The position numbers and the translations under genes were made by a program. A stretch of DNA of 64,000 nt from RH-AL1 sp965277735 (GTDB lineage Bacteria; Pseudomonadota; Alphaproteobacteria; Rhizobiales; Beijerinckiaceae). The number at the start of each line of letters is the position of its first letter. Positions within the stretch are counted from its first letter, which is position 1. A model generated the notes under the pieces. That model had not been told where the DNA came from. It saw only the letters and a list, made by a program, of their open reading frames with translations, and ran no database searches. The stretch covers positions 558,001-622,000 of the forward strand of contig CBDIDO010000003.1 in NCBI GenBank assembly GCA_965277735.1, written 5' to 3'. This document shows positions 25,064-33,797 of the stretch, one piece after another.

Positions 25064-26110
25064 ATGAGCGACACGGCCTTCCACTATCGCGAGCCGCCGC
25101 GCCGCGACATCCCGCTGTGGATCGTCGCCGGCCTGGTCGTGCTCGCGCTCCACGTCGCGGCGCTGGTCTACCTGATGAGCCGGCCGGCGGGCGAGCCGAA
25201 CGTCGAGACGCAGAACGCGGTTGAGGTGGACATGTCTCCGCCCGAGATCGCGCCCACGCCGCGCGAGGAGCAGGAGCCGCCGGCTCCCTCCGTGCCCCCC
25301 GATTCGCCGCCGCCCGAGACCGCGCCGCCGATGATGAGCACGCCGAACGCGCCGGAGCCCGTCGTCCCGCCGCCGCCGCCCCCGCCGCCGCCTGCCGCGG
25401 CGGTCGTGCCGCCGCCGCAGCCCGCACCGCCGCCTCCACCGGCGCCGGCGCCCGCAGCCCCTGCGCCGCAGGATCTGCCGGTGATGCCGAAGGTCGAGGC
25501 GCCGCTGGAGCAGCCGAAGCCCGACGCCGCCGCCGAGCAGGCGAAGCAGGAAGCCGTGCAAAAAGCGGCGGACGCGCAGCGCCAGCAGCAGATCCAGGCC
25601 CAGCGCGCCGCCGAGGCGCGCCGCCAGGCCGAGATTCGTCGCCAGCAGGAGATCGCGCGTCGCGAGCAGGAGCGGCGCGACGAGGCGCGCCGCGAGGCCG
25701 CCGAGGCGAAGCGCCAGGCCCAGATCGAGGCCAAGCGCGAAGCGCAGGCCGACGCGAGGCGCGCGGCGCAAGCCGCGGCCAGGCAGGAGGCTGCGGCCAC
25801 CCGCCGTGCCGCCCAGCAGGCGCAGCGCGAGCAGCGCGCGCAGCAAAGCCACGTCTCTGGCGCCGAATTGGGCGCGTGGGGCTCGGAGGTCCGCTCGCGC
25901 GTCGCCGGGAGCGCGTCGAGCGTGAGCAGCGGCGAGCCTGGACGCGCCAGTGTGAGCTTCTCGGTGAGCGCCAGTGGCGGCATCGGTGGCGTGCGCGTGT
26001 CCGGCGCCAATGCGGGCGCCGTGTCGGCAGCTGTCCGCTCGATCGGCGCGGTGACCCCGCCGCCTGATCACAAGCCGCACACGATCAACGTCAGCATCAA
26101 CGTCCACTGA
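25064..26110 (+). CDS. tonB: TonB-like energy transducer
   Basis: This 348-residue protein has an N-terminal membrane helix with a conserved His (LVVLALHVAALVYLM), a long Pro-rich segment (about residues 60-140), a charged Arg/Ala/Gln-rich coiled region (about 155-265), and a short C-terminal TonB domain (GGIGGVRVSGANAGAVSAAV). Its place directly after exbB-exbD supports the name. No TonB-dependent receptor gene is in the window. Its last 14 bp overlap recF. Confidence 0.88.
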   Translation: MSDTAFHYREPPRRDIPLWIVAGLVVLALHVAALVYLMSRPAGEPNVETQNAVEVDMSPPEIAPTPREEQEPPAPSVPPDSPPPETAPPMMSTPNAPEPVVPPPPPPPPPAAAVVPPPQPAPPPPPAPAPAAPAPQDLPVMPKVEAPLEQPKPDAAAEQAKQEAVQKAADAQRQQQIQAQRAAEARRQAEIRRQQEIARREQERRDEARREAAEAKRQAQIEAKREAQADARRAAQAAARQEAAATRRAAQQAQREQRAQQSHVSGAELGAWGSEVRSRVAGSASSVSSGEPGRASVSFSVSASGGIGGVRVSGANAGAVSAAVRSIGAVTPPPDHKPHTINVSINVH

Positions 26111-27221
26111 TCGCGACGCTCCCCGGCGTCACATGCAGGCGCTGCGCGCGATCGCCGAGCGGCGCAAAGGCGCCGGCATCGGCGCCGGTCATCCAGACCT
26201 GGCCCGGTAGGCCGTCGAGCTCGTCGAACAGCGCGGCGCGGCGCGACTCGTCGAGATGGGCGGCGATCTCATCGAGCAGCACGATCGGCGCGATGCCGCT
26301 GAGATCGGCGACGAGCCGTGCATGCGCCAGCACGAGGCCGACCAGCAGCGCCTTCTGCTCGCCGGTGGAGCAGAGCCCCGCCTCGACGTCCTTCGGCCCG
26401 TGCCGCACCAGGAGGTCGGCCGCCTGCGGGCCGATCAGCGTGCGCCCCGCCGCCGCGTCGCGTCCGCGCGAGGCCTTCAGCATCGCGCGGTAGCGATCCT
26501 CGACCTCGAGCGCGGGATGGGCGGCACACAGCGCCTCGATCTCGCCTGCGAGCGCCACCACCGCCCAGGGAAAGGGCGAGGCGTCGCGCCCACGCAGCAG
26601 CGTCTCGAGCTTGGCGAGCGTCTCGACGCGTGCGGCCGCGACGGCCACGCCGATCTGCGCGACCTCCCGCTCGATGGCATCCAGCCAGGCGGCGTCGGCG
26701 CGCTGGTCCTCGAGCACGCGGTTGCGCTGGCGCAGCGCGCGCTCCATCGCCGCGACGCGGCTGCCGTGCTCGGCGTCGACGGCCAGCACGAGACGATCGA
26801 GGAAGCGCCGCCGCTCGCCCGGCGAGCCGGCGAAGAGCTGGTCCATCGCCGGCGTCAGCCAGACGAGGCGCAGGTGGTCGGCGAAGGCACGCGCCGAGGC
26901 GACGGGCTCGCGATCGACGCGGTGGCGGCGCTGCGCCGGGCCGCCGTCGGGCGAAGGCTCGAGCCCGGTGCCGAGGCGCACGGTGCCGTCGGGCGCGGCG
27001 AGCTCGACCGAGACCGCGAAGCCGCCGCCGCCCCCGCGCCGCACGCAATCGCCGAGATCGGCGCGGCGCAGCCCGCGGCCCTGCGCAAGCATCGAGATCG
27101 CCTCGATGAGGTTGGTCTTGCCCGAGCCGTTGTCGCCCACGACGGCCACGAGCTTCGCATTGATCGCGAGATCGAGCGTGGGGTAGGAGCGGAAGTCGGC
27201 GAGGATCAGCCGGCGGATCAT
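26097..27221 (-). CDS. recF: DNA replication and repair protein RecF
   Basis: This 374-residue SMC-like ATPase loads RecA at single-strand gaps with RecO and RecR. It starts MIRRLILADFRSYPTLDL, has the Walker A motif (VVGDNGSGKTNLIEAISML), the signature STGEQKALLVGLVLAHA and Walker B (IVLLDEIAAHLDESRR). It is convergent with tonB, with a 14-bp overlap. It does not sit next to dnaA-dnaN, as is common in alphaproteobacteria. Confidence 0.97.
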   Translation of the reverse strand: MIRRLILADFRSYPTLDLAINAKLVAVVGDNGSGKTNLIEAISMLAQGRGLRRADLGDCVRRGGGGGFAVSVELAAPDGTVRLGTGLEPSPDGGPAQRRHRVDREPVASARAFADHLRLVWLTPAMDQLFAGSPGERRRFLDRLVLAVDAEHGSRVAAMERALRQRNRVLEDQRADAAWLDAIEREVAQIGVAVAAARVETLAKLETLLRGRDASPFPWAVVALAGEIEALCAAHPALEVEDRYRAMLKASRGRDAAAGRTLIGPQAADLLVRHGPKDVEAGLCSTGEQKALLVGLVLAHARLVADLSGIAPIVLLDEIAAHLDESRRAALFDELDGLPGQVWMTGADAGAFAPLGDRAQRLHVTPGSVAISGR

Positions 27222-27258
27222 GCTGGCGTCACAGCACGAGGCGCAGCGCGCCGCAAAT

Positions 27259-27282
27259 CCTTCTCCCGCAGGCGGGAGAAGG
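27259..27282. repeat. CCTTCTCCCGC palindromic repeat
   Basis: Perfect 11-bp arms (CCTTCTCCCGC / GCGGGAGAAGG) with an AG loop sit between recF and the second TonB-like gene. Same family as 52487-52510, 33773-33795 and the copies in uvrC. Confidence 0.8.
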
Positions 27283-27290
27283 AGCGCGCG

Positions 27291-28310
27291 TCACCTGAAG
27301 TGCAGCACGGGCACCTGGCCGTCGAAGGACGAGACCCAGACCAGGCCGCGCTCCAGCCCCGGCGGCGGCGGTGGGAAGGGCGCGGCGGCGCGCAGCGCAC
27401 GCATCGCCAGGGCGTCGATGTCGGGATAGCCGCTCTTCTCGCAGAATTCCTGCAGCAGCACGTGGCCGTCGGGGCCCACATGGAAGCAGATCGCGACCTT
27501 GCCGCCCGTCTGGTAGTGCGCGGTCTTCGGCAGCTGCTGCACCTTGGCCTCGAGCATCGCCTCGACCTCGCTCATCCAGCGCATGTCGTCGGTGCCGCCG
27601 TAGATCTTGGCCTTGGGCGTCGGCTTCGCCAAGGTCATGGTCGCGCCGAAGTTCGGCGCCCCGCCGAGCGCCGCGAGCAGGTTCGGGTTGATCTTCTGGC
27701 TCGAGGTTTTCGCCTCGCGCGTCTTGGCCTGCTTCTTCGCCGGCTTGCGCTTGGCCTTGTCGAGCGCCTCGGCCTCCTTCTTGTCTTCCTCCTTGGACGC
27801 TTCCTCCTTGCTGACCTCGGGTGGTTGCTCCTTGGCGGGTGCAGCTGACGGGGCCGCCGCCGCGGGCGTGCCCTGCGTCGGCGTTTCGAGCTTGGTCGGC
27901 GCCTGGGTCTTGGCTTCCTTGGTCTCGGTCTTGAGCTTGTCCTCGCTGGGCGCGCGCGGCGCGCTGTAGGCGGGGCTCAGGTCCTCCTTCGGCTTCGGCG
28001 GCTCCGGCTTCTTCGGCTCGGGCGGCTTCGGCGGTTCCGGGGGCTTGGGCGGCTCCGGCTTCTCGACGACGATCTCGACCGGCGTCTCCTCCTGCTGCTG
28101 CGCCACCTGCAGATCCGCGCGCCGGTCGCGCAGCAGGAAGGCGGCGATCAGGCCGACATGGATGAGCAGCACGAGGGCGACGATCGAGATGAAACGCCGG
28201 CTGAGCCCGCGCCGGCCGTTGGTCTCGAAGAAGCGCGCGTCCTCGGTCGCGGCGAGATTTGCCTCCGCCGCGTCGAAATCGTCCGGATCGTGATGATCCT
28301 CGTCCGTCAT
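27291..28310 (-). CDS. TonB/TolA-like periplasm-spanning protein
   Basis: This 339-residue protein has one helix with a conserved His (IVALVLLIHVGLIAAFLL), a long Pro/Glu/Lys segment (PEPPKPPEPPKPPEPKKPEP) and an Ala/Lys/Glu-rich middle. The C-terminal domain (ALAMRALRAAAPFPPPPPGL after HVGPDGHVLLQEFCEKSGY) is TonB/TolA-like, with two Cys. It is the second such protein in the window but lacks adjacent exbBD. It may be an alternative TonB or a TolA-type envelope protein. Confidence 0.75.
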   Translation of the reverse strand: MTDEDHHDPDDFDAAEANLAATEDARFFETNGRRGLSRRFISIVALVLLIHVGLIAAFLLRDRRADLQVAQQQEETPVEIVVEKPEPPKPPEPPKPPEPKKPEPPKPKEDLSPAYSAPRAPSEDKLKTETKEAKTQAPTKLETPTQGTPAAAAPSAAPAKEQPPEVSKEEASKEEDKKEAEALDKAKRKPAKKQAKTREAKTSSQKINPNLLAALGGAPNFGATMTLAKPTPKAKIYGGTDDMRWMSEVEAMLEAKVQQLPKTAHYQTGGKVAICFHVGPDGHVLLQEFCEKSGYPDIDALAMRALRAAAPFPPPPPGLERGLVWVSSFDGQVPVLHFR

Positions 28311-28423
28311 CCTCGAACCGTCACATCAGGCGATCCGCAGGCGCCACTCAATTTCGCTTCCCCGCAAGCTTGGCAGGCGCGAAAATCGGCGCTTGCGGAG
28401 CCTATGCCACAAACGAGCGAGCC

Positions 28424-28873
28424 TTGTTGGGACAGTCGGACGAATCTGAGGCGCAGGTGCGGCCCCTGCGGGCCGGCGACATCGCGGCCCTCGCCGACCT
28501 CTGGGTGGCCTCCTGGCAGGAGGCGATGCCGGCCATCGACTTCGTCGCGCGGCGCGACTGGATCGTCGCGTTCCTCGGCGCGCCGGGGCACTCGACGTGG
28601 ATGGCCGAGGTCGCGGGCCGGCCCGCGGGGTTCGTGACGCTCGAAGGGCGCTACCTGCACCAGCTCGTCGTCGCGCGGGAGAGCAAGGGCAGGGGGCTGG
28701 CGAAGGTGCTCCTCGACGCCGCCAAGGCCCGGGCGACGGACGGGCTCGCGCTCGACGTCAACCAGGCCAACGTGCGCGCGGTGCGGTTCTACGAGCGCGA
28801 GGGACTCCGCAAGGTCGGCGAGGGGGTGAATCCGATCTCCGGGCTCGCGACCTGGGCGATGGAGTGGGCTTGA
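28424..28873 (+). CDS. GNAT-family N-acetyltransferase
   Basis: About 149 residues forming a GNAT fold: VRPLRAGDIAALADLWVAS at the start, the acetyl-CoA binding motif LHQLVVARESKGRGLAKVLL and the terminal NVRAVRFYEREGLRKVGEG. The start is uncertain: TTG at 28424 or 28427 begins near the domain and GTG 28457 starts inside it. Upstream in-frame sequence to 28259 is Arg/Pro-rich and overlaps the divergent TonB-like gene. The substrate is unknown. Confidence 0.85.
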   Translation: MLGQSDESEAQVRPLRAGDIAALADLWVASWQEAMPAIDFVARRDWIVAFLGAPGHSTWMAEVAGRPAGFVTLEGRYLHQLVVARESKGRGLAKVLLDAAKARATDGLALDVNQANVRAVRFYEREGLRKVGEGVNPISGLATWAMEWA

Positions 28874-29104
28874 AGTACCTGCCGGAATCCGGATCATCCG
28901 GACGGTCGGTCGAAGGCAAATTTCTTCTTCGGCTGGGTTTGCCCAGGACCGGCCGCAAGATCTGACGGCGGCTCTGCTGGATCATCCGCGGACATCGCTC
29001 CTTTGCGACACGCCCAGCAGCACCTGGGGTATCAAGCCGCGCGCCGCCCCGCCTTGACGCCGCCACCCTGGCGTCGCACACCCCGCGCGTTGCATGGAGG
29101 CCCC

Positions 29105-29962
29105 GTGCCGCTCGCGCTCATCACCTATCCCGTCATCGATCCCGTGCTGGTGCACCTCGGCCCGCTGCCGGTGCGCTGGTATGCGCTCTCCTTCATCGGC
29201 GCGCTGCTGGCGGGCTGGGTCGGCACGCGCTTTCTTTACGGCCGCCCGCACCTGTGGGGCGCGCGAAAGCATCCCACCGTGCTCGCGATGGACGATCTCG
29301 TCGTATACATGGCGGCCGGCATCATCCTCGGCGGCCGCATCGGCTACGTGCTGTTCTACAACCTGCCGTTCTACCTCGCGCACCCGATCGAGATGTTCAC
29401 GGTGTGGAACGGCGGCATGTCGTTCCACGGCGGCCTGCTCGGCGCGATCGTCGCGATGTCGGCCTTCGCCTGGCGCAACGGCGTCTCGGTGCTCAGCGTC
29501 ACCGACGCGGTCTCCGTCACCGTGCCGATCGGCATCGTCTGCGTGCGGCTCGCCAATTTCATCAAGCCGGAGTTGTGGGGCCGCGTCACCGACGTGCCCT
29601 GGGCGATGATCTTTCCTGGCTCCGACGGCCTGCCGCGCCACCCGAGCCAGCTCTACGAGGGCGGCCTCGAGGGCGTCGTGCTTTTCTGCATCCTCGTGCT
29701 CGTCGTCGCCCGCGTCGGCCTGCGCCGCGACGGGCTCGTCACCGCCTGCTTCCTGATCGGCTACGGCGTTGCGCGCATCATCTGCGAGTTCTTCCGCGAG
29801 CCCGACAAGCAGCTCGGCTTCCTCTGGCATGGCGCCACGATGGGGCAGCTGCTGTCGGTGCCGCTGATCCTCGCCGGGCTCGCGCTGCTGGTGCGCGCGC
29901 TGCGCCGCCCGCGCGCCGCGGATGCGCTGCCGGCCCCTGGGGCCGAGGCGGCGACGGCTTGA
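29105..29962 (+). CDS. lgt: Phosphatidylglycerol-prolipoprotein diacylglyceryl transferase
   Basis: This 285-residue, seven-helix membrane enzyme transfers diacylglycerol to the lipobox cysteine, the first step of lipoprotein maturation. Signatures are the HGGLLGAIVA segment, RLANFIKPELWGRVTDVPW (the Lgt signature in slightly altered form) and RHPSQLYEGGLEG. GTG 29105, preceded by GGAGG, was chosen; the longer ORF from 29003 has no membrane character. It leads the conserved lgt-MidA-PgeF set. Confidence 0.95.
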   Translation: MPLALITYPVIDPVLVHLGPLPVRWYALSFIGALLAGWVGTRFLYGRPHLWGARKHPTVLAMDDLVVYMAAGIILGGRIGYVLFYNLPFYLAHPIEMFTVWNGGMSFHGGLLGAIVAMSAFAWRNGVSVLSVTDAVSVTVPIGIVCVRLANFIKPELWGRVTDVPWAMIFPGSDGLPRHPSQLYEGGLEGVVLFCILVLVVARVGLRRDGLVTACFLIGYGVARIICEFFREPDKQLGFLWHGATMGQLLSVPLILAGLALLVRALRRPRAADALPAPGAEAATA

Positions 29963-31038
29963 ATGCTCTCGAGCGCGAGCTGCGCGCGATGATCCGCGAC
30001 GAGGGGCCGCTGTCGATCGAGCGCTACATGCAGCTCTGCCTGCAGCATCCTCTGCACGGCTACTACACGACGCGGGAGGCGATCGGCCGCGCCGGCGATT
30101 TCATCACCGCTCCCGAGGTCGATCAGATGTTCGGCGAGCTGCTCGGGCTCTGGGCCGCGCAGGTCTGGCTCGACGGCGGTGCGCCCACTCCCGTCCACCT
30201 CGTCGAGCTGGGGCCGGGCCGCGCCACGCTGATGGCGGACGCGCTGCGCGCCACCCGCATCGTGCCGGGGTTCCACGAGGCGCTGCGCGTCGACATGGTG
30301 GAGACGAGCCCGCGGCTGGAGGCGGCGCAGCGCGCGGCGCTGGCTGGCGTCGCGCCGCCGGTCGTTTGGCACCGCACGATCGAGGAGGTGCCGGCCGGGC
30401 CGGCGCTGATCCTCGCCAACGAGTTCTTCGATGCGCTCCCGGTGCGCCATTACGTGCGCGGGCCGCAGGGCTGGCACGAGCGCGTCGTCGGTCTCGATGC
30501 CGATGACAAGCTTGCCTTCGGCGCCGCGCGCGAGCCGGTCGAGATCGAGGCGGCCACCGGAAAGCCGGGCCAGGTGCTCGAGGTCGGCCATGCCGGCCTG
30601 CGCGTGATGGCCGGGCTTGCGGGCCGCATTGCAACGCAGGGCGGCGCGCTTCTCGTCTGCGACTACGGCCACGCGGCGAGTGGGCTCGGTGAGACGCTGC
30701 AGGCGCTGCGCGGCCACGCCTACGCCGACCCGCTCGCTGATCCCGGCGAGGCTGATCTCACCACCCACGTCGATTTCGCCGCGCTCGCCCGCACGGCGGT
30801 CGCCGCCGGTGCGGTTGCGCATGGGCCGGTGGAGCAGGGCGCATTCCTGCAGCGCCTCGGTATCTTGTCGCGCGCGGAGAGGCTGCGGGCGCGCGCCGAC
30901 GCACGTCAGGCGCAGGCCATCGACGCCGCGCTGCATCGTTTGACATCGCCCGAGTCGAGCATGGCGACACTTTTCAAGGTGCTCGCCGTGACACAGCAGG
31001 GCGTGCCGACGCCGCCGGGCTTCGAGGACACAGCATGA
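29959..31038 (+). CDS. MidA/NDUFAF7-like protein arginine methyltransferase
   Basis: This 359-residue SAM-dependent methyltransferase is of the DUF185 family. The start (EGPLSIERYMQLCLQHPLHG), motif I (PVHLVELGPGRATLMADALR), and LILANEFFDALPVRHYV are diagnostic. The mitochondrial homologue methylates a complex I subunit; the bacterial role is less clear. It begins at a TTG overlapping the lgt stop and overlaps pgeF by ATGA, a gene order common in alphaproteobacteria. Confidence 0.92.
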   Translation: MNALERELRAMIRDEGPLSIERYMQLCLQHPLHGYYTTREAIGRAGDFITAPEVDQMFGELLGLWAAQVWLDGGAPTPVHLVELGPGRATLMADALRATRIVPGFHEALRVDMVETSPRLEAAQRAALAGVAPPVVWHRTIEEVPAGPALILANEFFDALPVRHYVRGPQGWHERVVGLDADDKLAFGAAREPVEIEAATGKPGQVLEVGHAGLRVMAGLAGRIATQGGALLVCDYGHAASGLGETLQALRGHAYADPLADPGEADLTTHVDFAALARTAVAAGAVAHGPVEQGAFLQRLGILSRAERLRARADARQAQAIDAALHRLTSPESSMATLFKVLAVTQQGVPTPPGFEDTA

Positions 31039-31787
31039 TCCTTCCCGCAATCGCATCGCCCGATCTCGACGGCGTCCGCCACGCGTTCTTCACCCGCCAG
31101 GGCGGCGTATCCGAGGGCGTCTATGCGAGCCTCAACGGCGGCACCGGCTCGCGCGACGCGGCCGAGGCGGTGACCGAGAACCGCCATCGCATGGCGGCGC
31201 ATCTCGGCGCGCATCATCTGCTCGTGCCCTACCAGGTCCATTCGGCGACCTGCCTCGCTGTCTCCGAGCCATGGGCCGAGCGCCCGCATGTCGACGCGCT
31301 GGCGACGGCGACGCCCGGCCTTGCCATCGGCGTCACCGGCGCCGATTGCGGCATGATCCTCTTCGCCGATCGCGCCGCCGGCGTCGTTGCCGCCGCGCAT
31401 GCCGGCTGGGGCGGCGCGCTCAGTGGCGTGCTCGAGGCGACGCTGGACGTGATGGAGACGCTCGGCGCGCGGCGCGGCGACGTCGTCGCCGTCCTCGGGC
31501 CGACGATCGCGCAGGCGAGCTACGAGACCGGGCCGGAGTTCCACGAGCGTTTTTGCGCGCGCGATGCCGGCTATGCCGCTTTCTTCGAGCCGTCGGGCAA
31601 GGAAGGCCACAATCGCTTCGACCTGCCTTCCTTCATCGGCCATCGGCTGCGGGCGGCCGGTGTCGGCCGTTTCGTCTCGCTCGAGCTCGATACCTACGCC
31701 GACGAGGCGCGCTTCTACTCGTTCCGCCGCAAGACGCACCGCGGCGAGGCGGATTACGGGCGGCTGGTGTCGGCGATCGTGCTGTAG
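31035..31787 (+). CDS. pgeF: Peptidoglycan editing factor PgeF (YfiH/laccase-like)
   Basis: This 250-residue protein has the three zinc or copper ligands of the DUF152 family: VPYQVHSATC, VTGADCGMILFAD and VAAAHAGWGGALSG. In E. coli PgeF removes misincorporated L-serine from peptidoglycan precursors; other members show purine nucleoside phosphorylase or laccase-like activity. Its ATG overlaps the MidA stop. Length is normal. Confidence 0.94.
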   Translation: MILPAIASPDLDGVRHAFFTRQGGVSEGVYASLNGGTGSRDAAEAVTENRHRMAAHLGAHHLLVPYQVHSATCLAVSEPWAERPHVDALATATPGLAIGVTGADCGMILFADRAAGVVAAAHAGWGGALSGVLEATLDVMETLGARRGDVVAVLGPTIAQASYETGPEFHERFCARDAGYAAFFEPSGKEGHNRFDLPSFIGHRLRAAGVGRFVSLELDTYADEARFYSFRRKTHRGEADYGRLVSAIVL

Positions 31788-31794
31788 CCGCCGT

Positions 31795-31870
31795 CATTGC
31801 GAGCGAAGCAACCTAGGCCGTCTGCCCAAGACTCGTCGTTGGCTCCTGGATTGCCTCTGCGCTCGCAATG
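31795..31870. repeat. CATTGCGAGC-type palindromic intergenic repeat
   Basis: CATTGCGAGC at 31795-31804 and its exact complement GCTCGCAATG at 31861-31870 bracket a further imperfect pair (GAAGCAACC / GGATTGCCT-like). This is the pattern of the common Rhizobiales intergenic repeat. It lies between pgeF and the broken HxlR gene, and a second stem may terminate both. Confidence 0.65.
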
Positions 31871-31873
31871 GCG

Positions 31874-32277
31874 CTATGCGCCATCAAAGCAGGCGCGTGC
31901 GGCATGGATATCGGAATAACGACGGTCGGCCCAATCGATGAGGTTCGCCATCGGCTCCTTAGGGATTGACCTAGCGGGGCCAGACGATATTCGACGCTCG
32001 GCGGCTTGGTCGGAAAGACATGGCGGGTGATCAGCCCGTCGCGCTCCAGATCGCGCAGGGTCTGGGTGAGCATGCGCTTGGAGATGTCGCGGATCGCGCG
32101 GTGAAGCTCGCTGAAGCGCCGCGGTCGCGTCGCAAGGGTCATGATCATCAGGATGCTCCACTTGTCGCCGATGCGGTCGAGCACGTCGCGCACCGGGCAG
32201 TGTACGGGGTCTGCTGACTGGGCGTCGTCAAATTGATATCGGCTGAAGCGCTCGATCGCGCTCGATGCGGTGCTCAT
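31874..32277 (-). pseudogene. HxlR-family transcriptional regulator, frameshifted near the C-terminus
   Basis: The first ~105 residues are a clean HxlR winged helix (CPVRDVLDRIGDKWSILMIM, RFSELHRAIRDISKRMLTQT). After LAPLGQSL the natural ending (KEPMANLIDWADRRYSDIHA, then ARACFDGA) is in the next frame, pointing to a one-base deletion near 31958-31963. Read straight through, the protein has a wrong 45-residue tail to 31813. It is divergent from the NmrA-like oxidoreductase it probably controlled. It may still bind DNA, as the winged helix is intact. Confidence 0.8.
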
Positions 32278-32392
32278 GCGGGTTCCCCTGGTCTCTCCTG
32301 GTAACAAAAAACTGCCTCCTTACGGCGGAGGAGAAAGGTCTTTATATGAGACTTGGCCTCAAACATAGACCGTACGGGCCAGGAGAAGACAC

Positions 32393-33265
32393 ATGTTTTT
32401 AGTGATGGGAATTACGGGGCAAGTCGGCGGCGCGACGGCAAGGCATCTGCTGGCGCAAGGCAAGACGGTACGCGCGCTGGTCCGCGACCGCGCGAAGGCG
32501 GCCAGCTGGACGGACCATGGCGTCGAGCTGGTCGACGGCGATTGGACCGATGCGGCGGCGATCGAGCGGGCGCTCGAGGGCGTCGACGGCGCGTTTGTCA
32601 TGTTGCCGGCCATTTGGACACCCTCGCCGGATTTCAAGGAAGCCAAGGGCGTCATCGCGAGCTATGTCGAGGCGCTCACCAAAGCGCCGGCGCCGCGTGT
32701 CGTCGCGCTCTCGTCGATGGGCGCGAACCGAACCAGCGGGCTGGGAATGATCACGGCCTTGTCGCTTCTGGAGCAGGGCTTTTGCGATCTGGCGATGCCG
32801 ATCGCCTATGTGCGAGCCGGCGGGTTTTTCGAAAACTTCCTTTACGGCTTGCACGTCGCCCAGGGCGGCGCGCTGCCAGTCTACTACACCCCGACAAATC
32901 GGAAATCGACCATGGTCGCGACCAACGACATCGGCGCCGAGGTCGCCACGCTTCTGTGCGGGCCGGCGTGGTCGGGTCATCGGGTCATCGAGCTCGGTTC
33001 GATGGTCAGCGCCGACGAAGTGGCCGCGCAATTGGGTGAAATCATGCAGCTCGACGTCAAAGCCTTTGCCGTCCCGCGAGCGGAGTGGCCGGCAGCGTTT
33101 GAGCAGCTCGGCATTCCGAAGGGCCGGACCGGACCGGCCGAAGCGATGTTCGAGGCCGTCAACGCGGGATGGATGGACCTCGGGGTCGAGGGTACGGAGC
33201 ACGTCGTAGGCACGACCTCCCCCCGCGATGTTTTCTCGGCTGCCCGGAAATCCGCCACGGCCTAG
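32393..33265 (+). CDS. NmrA-like NAD(P)H-binding protein
   Basis: This 290-residue atypical short-chain dehydrogenase has the dinucleotide motif GITGQVGG at residues 6-13, then TVRALVRDRAKAASW and VVALSSMGANRTSG, as in QorB/NmrA-type quinone reductases or redox sensors. The classical YxxxK is not seen. AGGAGA precedes the ATG. Divergence from an HxlR gene is typical of such HxlR-regulated oxidoreductases responding to electrophiles or quinones. Confidence 0.88.
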   Translation: MFLVMGITGQVGGATARHLLAQGKTVRALVRDRAKAASWTDHGVELVDGDWTDAAAIERALEGVDGAFVMLPAIWTPSPDFKEAKGVIASYVEALTKAPAPRVVALSSMGANRTSGLGMITALSLLEQGFCDLAMPIAYVRAGGFFENFLYGLHVAQGGALPVYYTPTNRKSTMVATNDIGAEVATLLCGPAWSGHRVIELGSMVSADEVAAQLGEIMQLDVKAFAVPRAEWPAAFEQLGIPKGRTGPAEAMFEAVNAGWMDLGVEGTEHVVGTTSPRDVFSAARKSATA

Positions 33266-33395
33266 CTAGGTCCGCGGATCGGCGACGGGATGCGGCTTCC
33301 GCGCCGGCTTCCGGAAATCCGCGTCTCCTTCGGAATGATGCGGTGCGGCCGGCCGTCTGGTCCGCCGCGACGCCCTTATCGGACGAGGTTGGACA

Positions 33396-33743
33396 ATGTA
33401 CAAGATTTCCTGGCGCCAGGTCTTGGCCTTGGCACTTGCCGCTTTCTTCGTCGTGGGATCGCTCAGCAACATCTTCGCCCCAACATCGATCTACGAGGAA
33501 TATCTGCGCTGGGGATATCCGCGCTGGTTCCATGTCGTGACCGGATCGCTGGAACTCACGACGGCCGTTTTGCTGGCGCGGGCACCGACGCGGCTGTGGG
33601 GCTCGGTGCTCGGCTGCACCGTGATGCTGGCGGCGCTCGCGACCGTGACACTCCACGGCGAATACGGGCACGGGGTGGCCCCGCTCGTCGTGGCGGCACT
33701 ATCGATATTCGTCGGCTGGATCACCTGGCGGAAGCGGCTGTAG
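33396..33743 (+). CDS. DoxX-like small membrane protein
   Basis: This 115-residue protein has four hydrophobic helices (LALALAAFFVVGSLSNIF, HVVTGSLELTTAVLLA, GSVLGCTVMLAALATVTL and VVAALSIFVGWITW) separated by YLRWGYPRWF, which fits the DoxX_2 family. The function is unknown; the upstream NmrA-like gene may be a partner. GAGG lies before the ATG. Confidence 0.78.
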   Translation: MYKISWRQVLALALAAFFVVGSLSNIFAPTSIYEEYLRWGYPRWFHVVTGSLELTTAVLLARAPTRLWGSVLGCTVMLAALATVTLHGEYGHGVAPLVVAALSIFVGWITWRKRL

Positions 33744-33772
33744 CCGTCCGCTATCAAACATGTCGCGATCTG

Positions 33773-33795
33773 CCTTCTCCCCTCGCGGGAGGAGG
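33773..33795. repeat. CCTTCTCCC palindromic repeat, one mismatch
   Basis: CCTTCTCCC and GGGAGGAGG flank CTCGC at the 3' ends of convergent DoxX-like and ftsY genes. One arm base differs from the copies at 27259 and 52487. Confidence 0.7.
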
Positions 33796-33797
33796 GA

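Noticed and set aside
25043..26107. Minus-strand 354-codon frame opposite tonB
   Set aside because: Leu/Arg-rich artefact of the Pro/Ala codon pattern of TonB.
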